A stretch of 22,798 bases of DNA from Symsagittifera roscoffensis (taxonomy: Eukaryota > Xenacoelomorpha > Acoela > Convolutidae), in NCBI RefSeq assembly GCF_963678635.1, contig NW_026970970.1:60001-82798 (forward strand), in the 5' to 3' direction. The position numbers and the translations under genes are program-made. Position 1 is the stretch's first letter. The number at the start of each line of letters is the position of its first letter. The notes below the pieces were generated by a model that was not told the DNA's origin, ran no database searches, and was given only the letters and a program-made list of their open reading frames with translations. This document shows positions 1 to 10,500 of the stretch, piece by piece.

Positions 1-28
1 TGGTCCATCTAAGATGGTCCATCTAAGA

Positions 29-134
29 GTTGATCTAACTAAGGTTAGATTAGCTCAAGGTAGTCCTTAATGGATCACCTCAGATTCCCGAAAGATGGTT
101 TAAAGAGAGTTAACCTGATGCAAGTTAGGTTGAC
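29..134 (+). other. Paired covarying hairpins in the sat1 unit (unit 1 as reference)
   Basis: Hairpin A (29-54) has arms GTTGATCTAAC and GTTAGATTAGC with loop TAAG. Hairpin B (109-134) has arms GTTAACCTGAT and GTTAGGTTGAC with loop GCAA, a GNRA-type tetraloop. Counting G-U pairs, all 11 positions pair in each. The two hairpins occupy homologous places in the two halves of the unit yet differ at several paired positions, for example T-A against C-G at pair 6/21. GGATCACC at 72-79 can pair with GGTGATCC at 139-146 and would enclose hairpin B. The fold is inferred from the sequence by eye; transcription is not shown. Confidence 0.7.
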
Positions 135-672
135 TCAAGGTGATCCTTCTTGGTGATCCTTTGATAGATGGTCCATCTAAGATGGTCCATCTAAGAGTTG
201 ATCTAACTAAGGTTAGATTAGCTCAAGGTAGTCCTTAATGGATCACCTCAGATTCCCGAAAGATGGTTTAAAGAGAGTTAACCTGATGCAAGTTAGGTTG
301 ACTCAAGGTGATCCTTCTTGGTGATCCTTTGATAGATGGTCCATCTAAGATGGTCCATCTAAGAGTTGATCTAACTAAGGTTAGATTAGCTCAAGGTAGT
401 CCTTAATGGATCACCTCAGATTCCCGAAAGATGGTTTAAAGAGAGTTAACCTGATGCAAGTTAGGTTGACTCAAGGTGATCCTTCTTGGTGATCCTTTGA
501 TAGATGGTCCATCTAAGATGGTCCATCTAAGAGTTGATCTAACTAAGGTTAGATTAGCTCAAGGTAGTCCTTAATGGATCACCTTAGATTCCCGAAAGAT
601 GGTTTAAAGAGAGTTGACCTGATGCAAGTTAGGTTGACTCAAGGTGATCCTTCTTGGTGATCCTTTGATAGA

Positions 673-1174
673 TGGTCCATCTAAGATGGTCCATCTAAGA
701 GTTGATCTAACTAAGGTTAGATTAGCTCAAGGTAGTCCTTAATGGATCACCTCAGATTCCCGAAAGATGGTGCAAAGAGAGTTAACCTGATGCACGTTAG
801 GTTGACTCAAGGTGATCCTTCTTGGTGATCCTTTGATAGATGGTCCATCTAAGATGGTCCATCTAGAGTTGATCTAACTAAGGTTAGATTAGCTCAAGGT
901 AGTCCTTAATGGATCACCTTAGATTCCCGAAAGATGGTTTAAAGAGAGTTAACCTGATGCAAGTTAGGTTGACTCAAGGTGATCCTTAATGGTGATCCTT
1001 TGATAGATGGTCCATCTAAGATGGTCCATCTAGAGTTGATCTAACTAAGGTTAGATTAGCTCAAGGTAGTCCTTAATGGATCACCTTAGATTCCCGAAAG
1101 ATGGTTTAAAGAGAGTTGACCTGATGCAAGTTAGGTTGACTCAAGGTGATTCTTCTTGGTGATCCTTTGATAGA
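673..1174 (+). repeat. Higher-order block c-d-e of sat1, copy 1
   Basis: Three consecutive variant units. Unit c has TGCAAAG in place of TTTAAAG and GCACG in place of GCAAG. Unit d has the one-base deletion at CTAGAG and CCTTAATGG in place of CCTTCTTGG. Unit e has the CTAGAG deletion and GATTCTTC. The same ordered trio recurs at 2351-2852 and 5037-5538. Confidence 0.9.
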
Positions 1175-2350
1175 TGGTCCATCTAAGATGGTCCATCTAA
1201 GAGTTGATCTAACTAAGGTTAGATTAGCTCAAGGTAGTCCTTAATGGATCACCTCAGATTCCCGAAAGATGGTTTAAAGAGAGTTAACCTGATGCAAGTT
1301 AGGTTGACTCAAGGTGATCCTTCTTGGTGATCCTTTGATAGATGGTCCATCTAAGATGGTCCATCTAAGAGTTGATCTAACTAAGGTTAGATTAGCTCAA
1401 GGTAGTCCTTAATGGATCACCTTAGATTCCCGAAAGATGGTTTAAAGAGAGTTAACCTGATGCAAGTTAGGTTGACTCAAGGTGATCCTTCTTGGTGATC
1501 CTTTGATAGATGGTCCATCTAAGATGGTCCATCTAAGAGTTGATCTAACTAAGGTTAGATTAGCTCAAGGTAGTCCTTAATGGATCACCTTAGATTCCCG
1601 AAAGATGGTTTAAAGAGAGTTGACCTGATGCAAGTTAGGTTGACTCAAGGTGATCCTTCTTGGTGATCCTTTGATAGATGGTCCATCTAAGATGGTCCAT
1701 CTAAGAGTTGATCTAACTAAGGTTAGATTAGCTCAAGGTAGTCCTTAATGGATCACCTCAGATTCCCGAAAGATGGTTTAAAGAGAGTTAACCTGATGCA
1801 AGTTAGGTTGACTCAAGGTGATCCTTCTTGGTGATCCTTTGATAGATGGTCCATCTAAGATGGTCCATCTAAGAGTTGATCTAACTAAGGTTAGATTAGC
1901 TCAAGGTAGTCCTTAATGGATCACCTCAGATTCCCGAAAGATGGTTTAAAGAGAGTTAACCTGATGCAAGTTAGGTTGACTCAAGGTGATCCTTCTTGGT
2001 GATCCTTTGATAGATGGTCCATCTAAGATGGTCCATCTAAGAGTTGATCTAACTAAGGTTAGATTAGCTCAAGGTAGTCCTTAATGGATCACCTCAGATT
2101 CCCGAAAGATGGTTTAAAGAGAGTTAACCTGATGCAAGTTAGGTTGACTCAAGGTGATCCTTCTTGGTGATCCTTTGATAGATGGTCCATCTAAGATGGT
2201 CCATCTAAGAGTTGATCTAACTAAGGTTAGATTAGCTCAAGGTAGTCCTTAATGGATCACCTTAGATTCCCGAAAGATGGTTTAAAGAGAGTTGACCTGA
2301 TGCAAGTTAGGTTGACTCAAGGTGATCCTTCTTGGTGATCCTTTGATAGA

Positions 2351-2852
2351 TGGTCCATCTAAGATGGTCCATCTAAGAGTTGATCTAACTAAGGTTAGAT
2401 TAGCTCAAGGTAGTCCTTAATGGATCACCTCAGATTCCCGAAAGATGGTGCAAAGAGAGTTAACCTGATGCACGTTAGGTTGACTCAAGGTGATCCTTCT
2501 TGGTGATCCTTTGATAGATGGTCCATCTAAGATGGTCCATCTAGAGTTGATCTGACTAAGGTTAGATTAGCTCAAGGTAGTCCTTAATGGATCACCTTAG
2601 ATTCCCGAAAGATGGTTTAAAGAGAGTTAACCTGATGCAAGTTAGGTTGACTCAAGGTGATCCTTAATGGTGATCCTTTGATAGATGGTCCATCTAAGAT
2701 GGTCCATCTAGAGTTGATCTAACTAAGGTTAGATTAGCTCAAGGTAGTCCTTAATGGATCACCTTAGATTCCCGAAAGATGGTTTAAAGAGAGTTGACCT
2801 GATGCAAGTTAGGTTGACTCAAGGTGATTCTTCTTGGTGATCCTTTGATAGA
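2351..2852 (+). repeat. Higher-order block c-d-e of sat1, copy 2
   Basis: Same three diagnostic units as at 673-1174, shifted by 1678 bp, which is ten units less the two one-base deletions. The d unit carries one private change, ATCTGACT for ATCTAACT, which keeps hairpin A paired as G-U. Confidence 0.9.
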
Positions 2853-5036
2853 TGGTCCATCTAAGATGGTCCATCTAAGAGTTGATCTAACTAAGGTTAG
2901 ATTAGCTCAAGGTAGTCCTTAATGGATCACCTCAGATTCCCGAAAGATGGTTTAAAGAGAGTTAACCTGATGCAAGTTAGGTTGACTCAAGGTGATCCTT
3001 CTTGGTGATCCTTTGATAGATGGTCCATCTAAGATGGTCCATCTAAGAGTTGATCTAACTAAGGTTAGATTAGCTCAAGGTAGTCCTTAATGGATCACCT
3101 TAGATTCCCGAAAGATGGTTTAAAGAGAGTTGACCTGATGCAAGTTAGGTTGACTCAAGGTGATCCTTCTTGGTGATCCTTTGATAGATGGTCCATCTAA
3201 GATGGTCCATCTAAGAGTTGATCTAACTAAGGTTAGATTAGCTCAAGGTAGTCCTTAATGGATCACCTCAGATTCCCGAAAGATGGTTTAAAGAGAGTTA
3301 ACCTGATGCAAGTTAGGTTGACTCAAGGTGATCCTTCTTGGTGATCCTTTGATAGATGGTCCATCTAAGATGGTCCATCTAAGAGTTGATCTAACTAAGG
3401 TTAGATTAGCTCAAGGTAGTCCTTAATGGATCACCTCAGATTCCCGAAAGATGGTTTAAAGAGAGTTAACCTGATGCAAGTTAGGTTGACTCAAGGTGAT
3501 CCTTCTTGGTGATCCTTTGATAGATGGTCCATCTAAGATGGTCCATCTAAGAGTTGATCTAACTAAGGTTAGATTAGCTCAAGGTAGTCCTTAATGGATC
3601 ACCTCAGATTCCCGAAAGATGGTTTAAAGAGAGTTAACCTGATGCAAGTTAGGTTGACTCAAGGTGATCCTTCTTGGTGATCCTTTGATAGATGGTCCAT
3701 CTAAGATGGTCCATCTAAGAGTTGATCTAACTAAGGTTAGATTAGCTCAAGGTAGTCCTTAATGGATCACCTCAGATTCCCGAAAGATGGTTTAAAGAGA
3801 GTTAACCTGATGCAAGTTAGGTTGACTCAAGGTGATCCTTCTTGGTGATCCTTTGATAGATGGTCCATCTAAGATGGTCCATCTAAGAGTTGATCTAACT
3901 AAGGTTAGATTAGCTCAAGGTAGTCCTTAATGGATCACCTTAGATTCCCGAAAGATGGTTTAAAGAGAGTTGACCTGATGCAAGTTAGGTTGACTCAAGG
4001 TGATCCTTCTTGGTGATCCTTTGATAGATGGTCCATCTAAGATGGTCCATCTAAGAGTTGATCTAACTAAGGTTAGATTAGCTCAAGGTAGTCCTTAATG
4101 GATCACCTTAGATTCCCGAAAGATGGTTTAAAGAGAGTTGACCTGATGCAAGTTAGGTTGACTCAAGGTGATCCTTCTTGGTGATCCTTTGATAGATGGT
4201 CCATCTAAGATGGTCCATCTAAGAGTTGATCTAACTAAGGTTAGATTAGCTCAAGGTAGTCCTTAATGGATCACCTCAGATTCCCGAAAGATGGTTTAAA
4301 GAGAGTTAACCTGATGCAAGTTAGGTTGACTCAAGGTGATCCTTCTTGGTGATCCTTTGATAGATGGTCCATCTAAGATGGTCCATCTAAGAGTTGATCT
4401 AACTAAGGTTAGATTAGCTCAAGGTAGTCCTTAATGGATCACCTCAGATTCCCGAAAGATGGTTTAAAGAGAGTTAACCTGATGCAAGTTAGGTTGACTC
4501 AAGGTGATCCTTCTTGGTGATCCTTTGATAGATGGTCCATCTAAGATGGTCCATCTAAGAGTTGATCTAACTAAGGTTAGATTAGCTCAAGGTAGTCCTT
4601 AATGGATCACCTTAGATTCCCGAAAGATGGTTTAAAGAGAGTTGACCTGATGCAAGTTAGGTTGACTCAAGGTGATCCTTCTTGGTGATCCTTTGATAGA
4701 TGGTCCATCTAAGATGGTCCATCTAAGAGTTGATCTAACTAAGGTTAGATTAGCTCAAGGTAGTCCTTAATGGATCACCTCAGATTCCCGAAAGATGGTT
4801 TAAAGAGAGTTAACCTGATGCAAGTTAGGTTGACTCAAGGTGATCCTTCTTGGTGATCCTTTGATAGATGGTCCATCTAAGATGGTCCATCTAAGAGTTG
4901 ATCTAACTAAGGTTAGATTAGCTCAAGGTAGTCCTTAATGGATCACCTCAGATTCCCGAAAGATGGTTTAAAGAGAGTTAACCTGATGCAAGTTAGGTTG
5001 ACTCAAGGTGATCCTTCTTGGTGATCCTTTGATAGA

Positions 5037-5538
5037 TGGTCCATCTAAGATGGTCCATCTAAGAGTTGATCTAACTAAGGTTAGATTAGCTCAAGGTAGT
5101 CCTTAATGGATCACCTCAGATTCCCGAAAGATGGTGCAAAGAGAGTTAACCTGATGCACGTTAGGTTGACTCAAGGTGATCCTTCTTGGTGATCCTTTGA
5201 TAGATGGTCCATCTAAGATGGTCCATCTAGAGTTGATCTAACTAAGGTTAGATTAGCTCAAGGTAGTCCTTAATGGATCACCTTAGATTCCCGAAAGATG
5301 GTTTAAAGAGAGTTAACCTGATGCAAGTTAGGTTGACTCAAGGTGATCCTTAATGGTGATCCTTTGATAGATGGTCCATCTAAGATGGTCCATCTAGAGT
5401 TGATCTAACTAAGGTTAGATTAGCTCAAGGTAGTCCTTAATGGATCACCTTAGATTCCCGAAAGATGGTTTAAAGAGAGTTGACCTGATGCAAGTTAGGT
5501 TGACTCAAGGTGATTCTTCTTGGTGATCCTTTGATAGA
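5037..5538 (+). repeat. Higher-order block c-d-e of sat1, copy 3
   Basis: Third copy of the ordered trio, 2686 bp after copy 2, which is sixteen units less two bases. The unequal spacing (10 and 16 units) points to unequal exchange or segmental duplication within the array. Confidence 0.9.
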
Positions 5539-6874
5539 TGGTCCATCTAAGATGGTCCATCTAAGAGTTGATCTAACTAAGGTTAGATTAGCTCAAGGTA
5601 GTCCTTAATGGATCACCTCAGATTCCCGAAAGATGGTTTAAAGAGAGTTAACCTGATGCAAGTTAGGTTGACTCAAGGTGATCCTTCTTGGTGATCCTTT
5701 GATAGATGGTCCATCTAAGATGGTCCATCTAAGAGTTGATCTAACTAAGGTTAGATTAGCTCAAGGTAGTCCTTAATGGATCACCTTAGATTCCCGAAAG
5801 ATGGTTTAAAGAGAGTTGACCTGATGCAAGTTAGGTTGACTCAAGGTGATCCTTCTTGGTGATCCTTTGATAGATGGTCCATCTAAGATGGTCCATCTAA
5901 GAGTTGATCTAACTAAGGTTAGATTAGCTCAAGGTAGTCCTTAATGGATCACCTCAGATTCCCGAAAGATGGTTTAAAGAGAGTTAACCTGATGCAAGTT
6001 AGGTTGACTCAAGGTGATCCTTCTTGGTGATCCTTTGATAGATGGTCCATCTAAGATGGTCCATCTAAGAGTTGATCTAACTAAGGTTAGATTAGCTCAA
6101 GGTAGTCCTTAATGGATCACCTCAGATTCCCGAAAGATGGTTTAAAGAGAGTTAACCTGATGCAAGTTAGGTTGACTCAAGGTGATCCTTCTTGGTGATC
6201 CTTTGATAGATGGTCCATCTAAGATGGTCCATCTAAGAGTTGATCTAACTAAGGTTAGATTAGCTCAAGGTAGTCCTTAATGGATCACCTCAGATTCCCG
6301 AAAGATGGTTTAAAGAGAGTTAACCTGATGCAAGTTAGGTTGACTCAAGGTGATCCTTCTTGGTGATCCTTTGATAGATGGTCCATCTAAGATGGTCCAT
6401 CTAAGAGTTGATCTAACTAAGGTTAGATTAGCTCAAGGTAGTCCTTAATGGATCACCTTAGATTCCCGAAAGATGGTTTAAAGAGAGTTGACCTGATGCA
6501 AGTTAGGTTGACTCAAGGTGATCCTTCTTGGTGATCCTTTGATAGATGGTCCATCTAAGATGGTCCATCTAAGAGTTGATCTAACTAAGGTTAGATTAGC
6601 TCAAGGTAGTCCTTAATGGATCACCTCAGATTCCCGAAAGATGGTTTAAAGAGAGTTAACCTGATGCAAGTTAGGTTGACTCAAGGTGATCCTTCTTGGT
6701 GATCCTTTGATAGATGGTCCATCTAAGATGGTCCATCTAGAGTTGATCTAACTAAGGTTAGATTAGCTCAAGGTAGTCCGTAATGGATCACCTTAGATTC
6801 CCGAAAGATGGTTTAAAGAGAGTTAACCTGATGCAAGTTAGGTTGACTCAAGGTGATCCTTCATGGTGATCCTT

Positions 6875-6982
6875 AGAAAGTCCATGATGGCAAGAGAGAC
6901 GGTGGTGCATGATAGCATGAGACTGGGGATTGGCTCCCAGTCAAAGTACCTTGCTCTGTGGTGCATCATATTAAGAGAGAGT
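6875..6982 (+). repeat. Right-hand junction of sat1 with a spacer hairpin module
   Basis: After the last sat1 unit comes GGTGGTGCATGATAGC and then the recurring hairpin (6921-6942: arms GACTGGGG and TCCCAGTC, loop ATTGGC), followed by CAAAGTACCTTGCTC. The same order, from the sat1 end through the hairpin, is found after the 18S gene at about 20118-20215. This junction is therefore a paralogous copy of the spacer downstream of the 18S. Confidence 0.8.
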
Positions 6983-7135
6983 CAGATTCCCGAAAGAAGG
7001 CTTGATTAGAGTTGCTTAGACTCAAGCAAGTCAGTCAAGTTAACTTAGTTAAGTTAAGTAAGTTAGCTTGACTCAAGGCGGTGACGATGTACGGTCAAGT
7101 AAAAGTAGCAAGTACCCGAAAGATAGCCGAAAGAC
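6983..7135 (+). repeat. Decayed sat1-related spacer with a 14-bp hairpin
   Basis: The sat1 core AGATTCCCGAAAGA appears at about 6984, and ACCCGAAAGATAG and GCCGAAAGACGG lie near 7107-7133. The stretch GTTAGCTTGACTCAAGG at 7062-7078 matches the right arm and tail of sat1 hairpin B with one base changed. The hairpin at 7034-7072 has 14-bp arms with one G-U pair and an 11-nt loop. This is a strongly diverged sat1 relative, not a gene. Confidence 0.65.
7034..7072 (+). other. 14-bp hairpin homologous to sat1 hairpin B
   Basis: The arms are GTCAAGTTAACTTA (7034-7047) and TAAGTTAGCTTGAC (7059-7072), with an 11-nt loop. All 14 positions pair, one as G-U. Compared with sat1 hairpin B, pair 6/21 is G-C here instead of C-G, a true double change. 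Confidence 0.7.
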
Positions 7136-7438
7136 GGTTAAGTAGCAAGTAAACGAATTTCAGCGAAGTCCCAACGTCAGAAACTGGGAGAGCACCAGGA
7201 TGCTCGGAGGCCTACTTCTGCCTGGTCTTCATTCCAATTAAAGACACTGACCGATCAGAAAGCAAGTAGGTACTAACTAACGCTAGTACCTAGAAGAACT
7301 GCTTTAGGAGTCAACTATCAGCAGTAGCAGTCGGTCTGAGCTCTTTCACGAGCTAAAAGCTGGGCAGTGTTAAAGAGATGAACCAGTGAAGAGAAGGAAG
7401 AAAAGATTGAATAAGCACCAGTAACAATGTTACTACAC

Positions 7439-7443
<5 letters not shown>
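7136..7443. other. Unique spacer, no gene recognised
   Basis: No rRNA, tRNA or protein gene is recognisable. It holds a 9-bp perfect inverted repeat at 7267-7292 (TAGGTACTA, 8-nt loop, TAGTACCTA) and a small palindrome GTAACAATGTTAC at 7421-7433. The word TTTAGGAGTCAA near 7304 recurs at about 7503. Confidence 0.6.

Positions 7444-7477
<34 letters not shown>
7444..7477. repeat. 34-base T homopolymer
   Basis: An uninterrupted run of 34 T on the + strand. Read on the - strand it is a poly(A) run, which could be the tail of a retroposed copy, but no source gene is visible next to it. Length is likely variable and prone to sequencing error. Confidence 0.9.
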
Positions 7478-7480
<3 letters not shown>

Positions 7481-7489
7481 TCTTTTGTG

Positions 7490-7510
7490 CCAGTAATACT
7501 CATTTAGGAG
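7490..7510 (+). repeat. Left copy of a 21-bp direct repeat bracketing sat2
   Basis: Sequence CCAGTAATACTC followed by ATTTAGGAG. A copy with one base different lies at 16462-16482, on the other side of the sat2 array. Both copies lie a short distance after a homopolymer run (T here, A then T on the right). Confidence 0.75.
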
Positions 7511-7523
7511 TCAAATTTTGTCA

Positions 7524-10500
7524 ATATGCTTGATGGTCAGCTGCATGAAAAAGATGGGTCTTAGAACCACCTTAGATGAGCTTGCGCGACCCTTGGTTGA
7601 GCTGCAGGAGCGACTGATCGAAGCGGAAGACCCCTATTTTGAGCTGAAAAATGGGGGTCTCAGGGCTCTAAAACGCTTGTTTGAGCTTGAAGGAGTGCTC
7701 GCACAGCTCACTTTCAATTTTAGCGAAGTTAGATATGCTTGATGGTCAGCTGCATGAAAAAGATGGGAGCTGTGCGACCAGTGGTTCAAAAGTTATGACC
7801 CGAGCCGTAAACAAGCTCAAAATGAGGTCCAAAACTGACGAAGTTGCTTCAGTTGGCTTGAAAGTTAACAAAGCTTGCTCGTAGAGCTTCCGGGATAGGC
7901 CCATTCGCTTCCTCGTGAAAAATAGGTCTTAGAACCACCTTAGATGAGCTTGCGCGACCCTTGGTTGAGCTGCAGGAGCGACTGATCGAAGCGGAAGACC
8001 CCTATTTTGAGCTGAAAAATGGGGGTCTCAGGGCTCTAAAACGCTTGTTTGAGCTTGAAGGAGTGCTCGCACAGCTCACTTTCAATTTTAGCGAAGTTAG
8101 ATATGCTTGATGGTCAGCTGCATGAAAAAGATGGGAGCTGTGCGACCAGTGGTTCAAAAGTTATGACCCGAGCCGTAAACAAGCTCAAAATGAGGTCCAA
8201 AACTGACGAAGTTGCTTCAGTTGGCTTGAAAGTTAACAAAGCTTGCTCGTAGAGCTTCCGGGATAGGCCCATTCGCTTCCTCGTGAAAAATAGGTCTTAG
8301 AACCACCTTAGATGAGCTTGCGCGACCCTTGGTTGAGCTGCAGGAGCGACTGATCGAAGCGGAAGACCCCTATTTTGAGCTGAAAAATGGGGGTCTCAGG
8401 GCTCTAAAACGCTTGTTTGAGCTTGAAGGAGTGCTCGCACAGCTCACTTTCAATTTTAGCGAAGTTAGATATGCTTGATGGTCAGCTGCATGAAAAAGAT
8501 GGGAGCTGTGCGACCAGTGGTTCAAAAGTTATGACCCGAGCCGTAAACAAGCTCAAAATGAGGTCCAAAACTGACGAAGTTGCTTCAGTTGGCTTGAAAG
8601 TTAACAAAGCTTGCTCGTAGAGCTTCCGGGATAGGCCCATTCGCTTCCTCGTGAAAAATAGGTCTTAGAACCACCTTAGATGAGCTTGCGCGACCCTTGG
8701 TTGAGCTGCAGGAGCGACTGATCGAAGCGGAAGACCCCTATTTTGAGCTGAAAAATGGGGGTCTCAGGGCTCTAAAACGCTTGTTTGAGCTTGAAGGAGT
8801 GCTCGCACAGCTCACTTTCAATTTTAGCGAAGTTAGATATGCTTGATGGTCAGCTGCATGAAAAAGATGGGAGCTGTGCGACCAGTGGTTCAAAAGTTAT
8901 GACCCGAGCCGTAAACAAGCTCAAAATGAGGTCCAAAACTGACGAAGTTGCTTCAGTTGGCTTGAAAGTTAACAAAGCTTGCTCGTAGAGCTTCCGGGAT
9001 AAGCCCATTCGCTTCCTCGTGAAAAATAGGTCTTAGAACCACCTTAGATGAGCTTGCGCGACCCTTGGTTGAGCTGCAGGAGCGACTGATCGAAGCGGAA
9101 GACCCCCTATTTTGAGCTGAAAAATGGGGGTCTCAGGGCTCTAAAACGCTTGTTTGAGCTTGAAGGAGTGCTCGCACAGCTCACTTTCAATTTTAGCGAA
9201 GTTAGATATGCTTGATGGTCAGCTGCATGAAAAAGATGGGAGCTGTGCGACCAGTGGTTCAAAAGTTATGACCCGAGCCGTAAACAAGCTCAAAATGAGG
9301 TCCAAAACTGACGAAGTTGCTTCAGTTGGCTTGAAAGTTAACAAAGCTTGCTCGTAGAGCTTCCGGGATAGGCCCATTCGCTTCCTCGTGAAAATAGGTC
9401 TTAGAACCACCTTAGATGAGCTTGCGCGACCCTTGGTTGAGCTGCAGGAGCGACTGATCGAAGCGGAAGACCCCTATTTTGAGCTGAAAAATGGGGGTCT
9501 CAGGGCTCTAAAACGCTTGTTTGAGCTTGAAGGAGTGCTCGCACAGCTCACTTTCAATTTTAGCGAAGTTAGATATGCTTGATGGTCAGCTGCATGAAAA
9601 AGATGGGAGCTGTGCGACCAGTGGTTCAAAAGTTATGACCCGAGCCGTAAACAAGCTCAAAATGAGGTCCAAAACTGACGAAGTTGCTTCAGTTGGCTTG
9701 AAAGTTAACAAAGCTTGCTCGTAGAGCTTCCGGGATAGGCCCATTCGCTTCCTCGTGAAAAATAGGTCTTAGAACCACCTTAGATGAGCTTGCGCGACCC
9801 TTGGTTGAGCTGCAGGAGCGACTGATCGAAGCGGAAGACCCCTATTTTGAGCTGAAAAATGGGGGTCTCAGGGCTCTAAAACGCTTGTTTGAGCTTGAAG
9901 GAGTGCTCGCACAGCTCACTTTCAATTTTAGCGAAGTTAGATATGCTTGATGGTCAGCTGCATGAAAAAGATGGGAGCTGTGCGACCAGTGGTTCAAAAG
10001 TTATGACCCGAGCCGTAAACAAGCTCAAAATGAGGTCCAAAACTGACGAAGTTGCTTCAGTTGGCTTGAAAGTTAACAAAGCTTGCTCGTAGAGCTTCCG
10101 GGATAAGCCCATTCGCTTCCTCGTGAAAAATAGGTCTTAGAACCACCTTAGATGAGCTTGCGCGACCCTTGGTTGAGCTGCAGGAGCGACTGATCGAAGC
10201 GGAAGACCCCTATTTTGAGCTGAAAAATGGGGGTCTCAGGGCTCTAAAACGCTTGTTTGAGCTTGAAGGAGTGCTCGCACAGCTCACTTTCAATTTTAGC
10301 GAAGTTAGATATGCTTGATGGTCAGCTGCATGAAAAAGATGGGAGCTGTGCGACCAGTGGTTCAAAAGTTATGACCCGAGCCGTAAACAAGCTCAAAATG
10401 AGGTCCAAAACTGACGAAGTTGCTTCAGTTGGCTTGAAAGTTAACAAAGCTTGCTCGTAGAGCTTCCGGGATAGGCCCATTCGCTTCCTCGTGAAAAATA

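Larger units (their letters stand above)
1..6874 (+). repeat. sat1: 168-bp tandem satellite array, about 41 units
   Basis: A 168-bp unit starts at 1, 169, 337, 505, 673 and so on to about 6874, head to tail without interruption. A few units are 167 bp because one A is lost after the second TGGTCCATCT. Units are nearly identical and fall into a few types, set by an AACC/GACC change in the second half, a CTCAG/TTAG change mid-unit, and rarer variants. Each unit opens with a 14-bp direct repeat (TGGTCCATCTAAGA twice) whose core AGATGG-T-CCATCT is palindromic. Each unit also carries GGATCACC and two inverted GGTGATCC copies. No unit encodes a protein. One diverged monomer lies after the 18S gene at 19982-20131, which ties this array to the rDNA spacer. 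The array runs off the left edge of the window. Confidence 0.97.

Noticed and set aside
1-6874. CRISPR array
   Set aside because: The repeats are contiguous 168-bp units without unique spacers, and the context is eukaryotic rDNA.
1-6874. Telomeric or subtelomeric repeat
   Set aside because: TTAGG-like words occur inside the 168-bp unit but never as a short tandem telomere repeat.
7318-7503. Minus-strand frame with a poly-lysine run
   Set aside because: It is a reading of the 34-T homopolymer and its flanks.
7518-9582. A second sat2 frame of 64-74 codons rich in Leu and Glu
   Set aside because: It overlaps the other frame, appears with a start codon only where a local deletion supplies ATG (7518 and 9388), and has no supporting signal.
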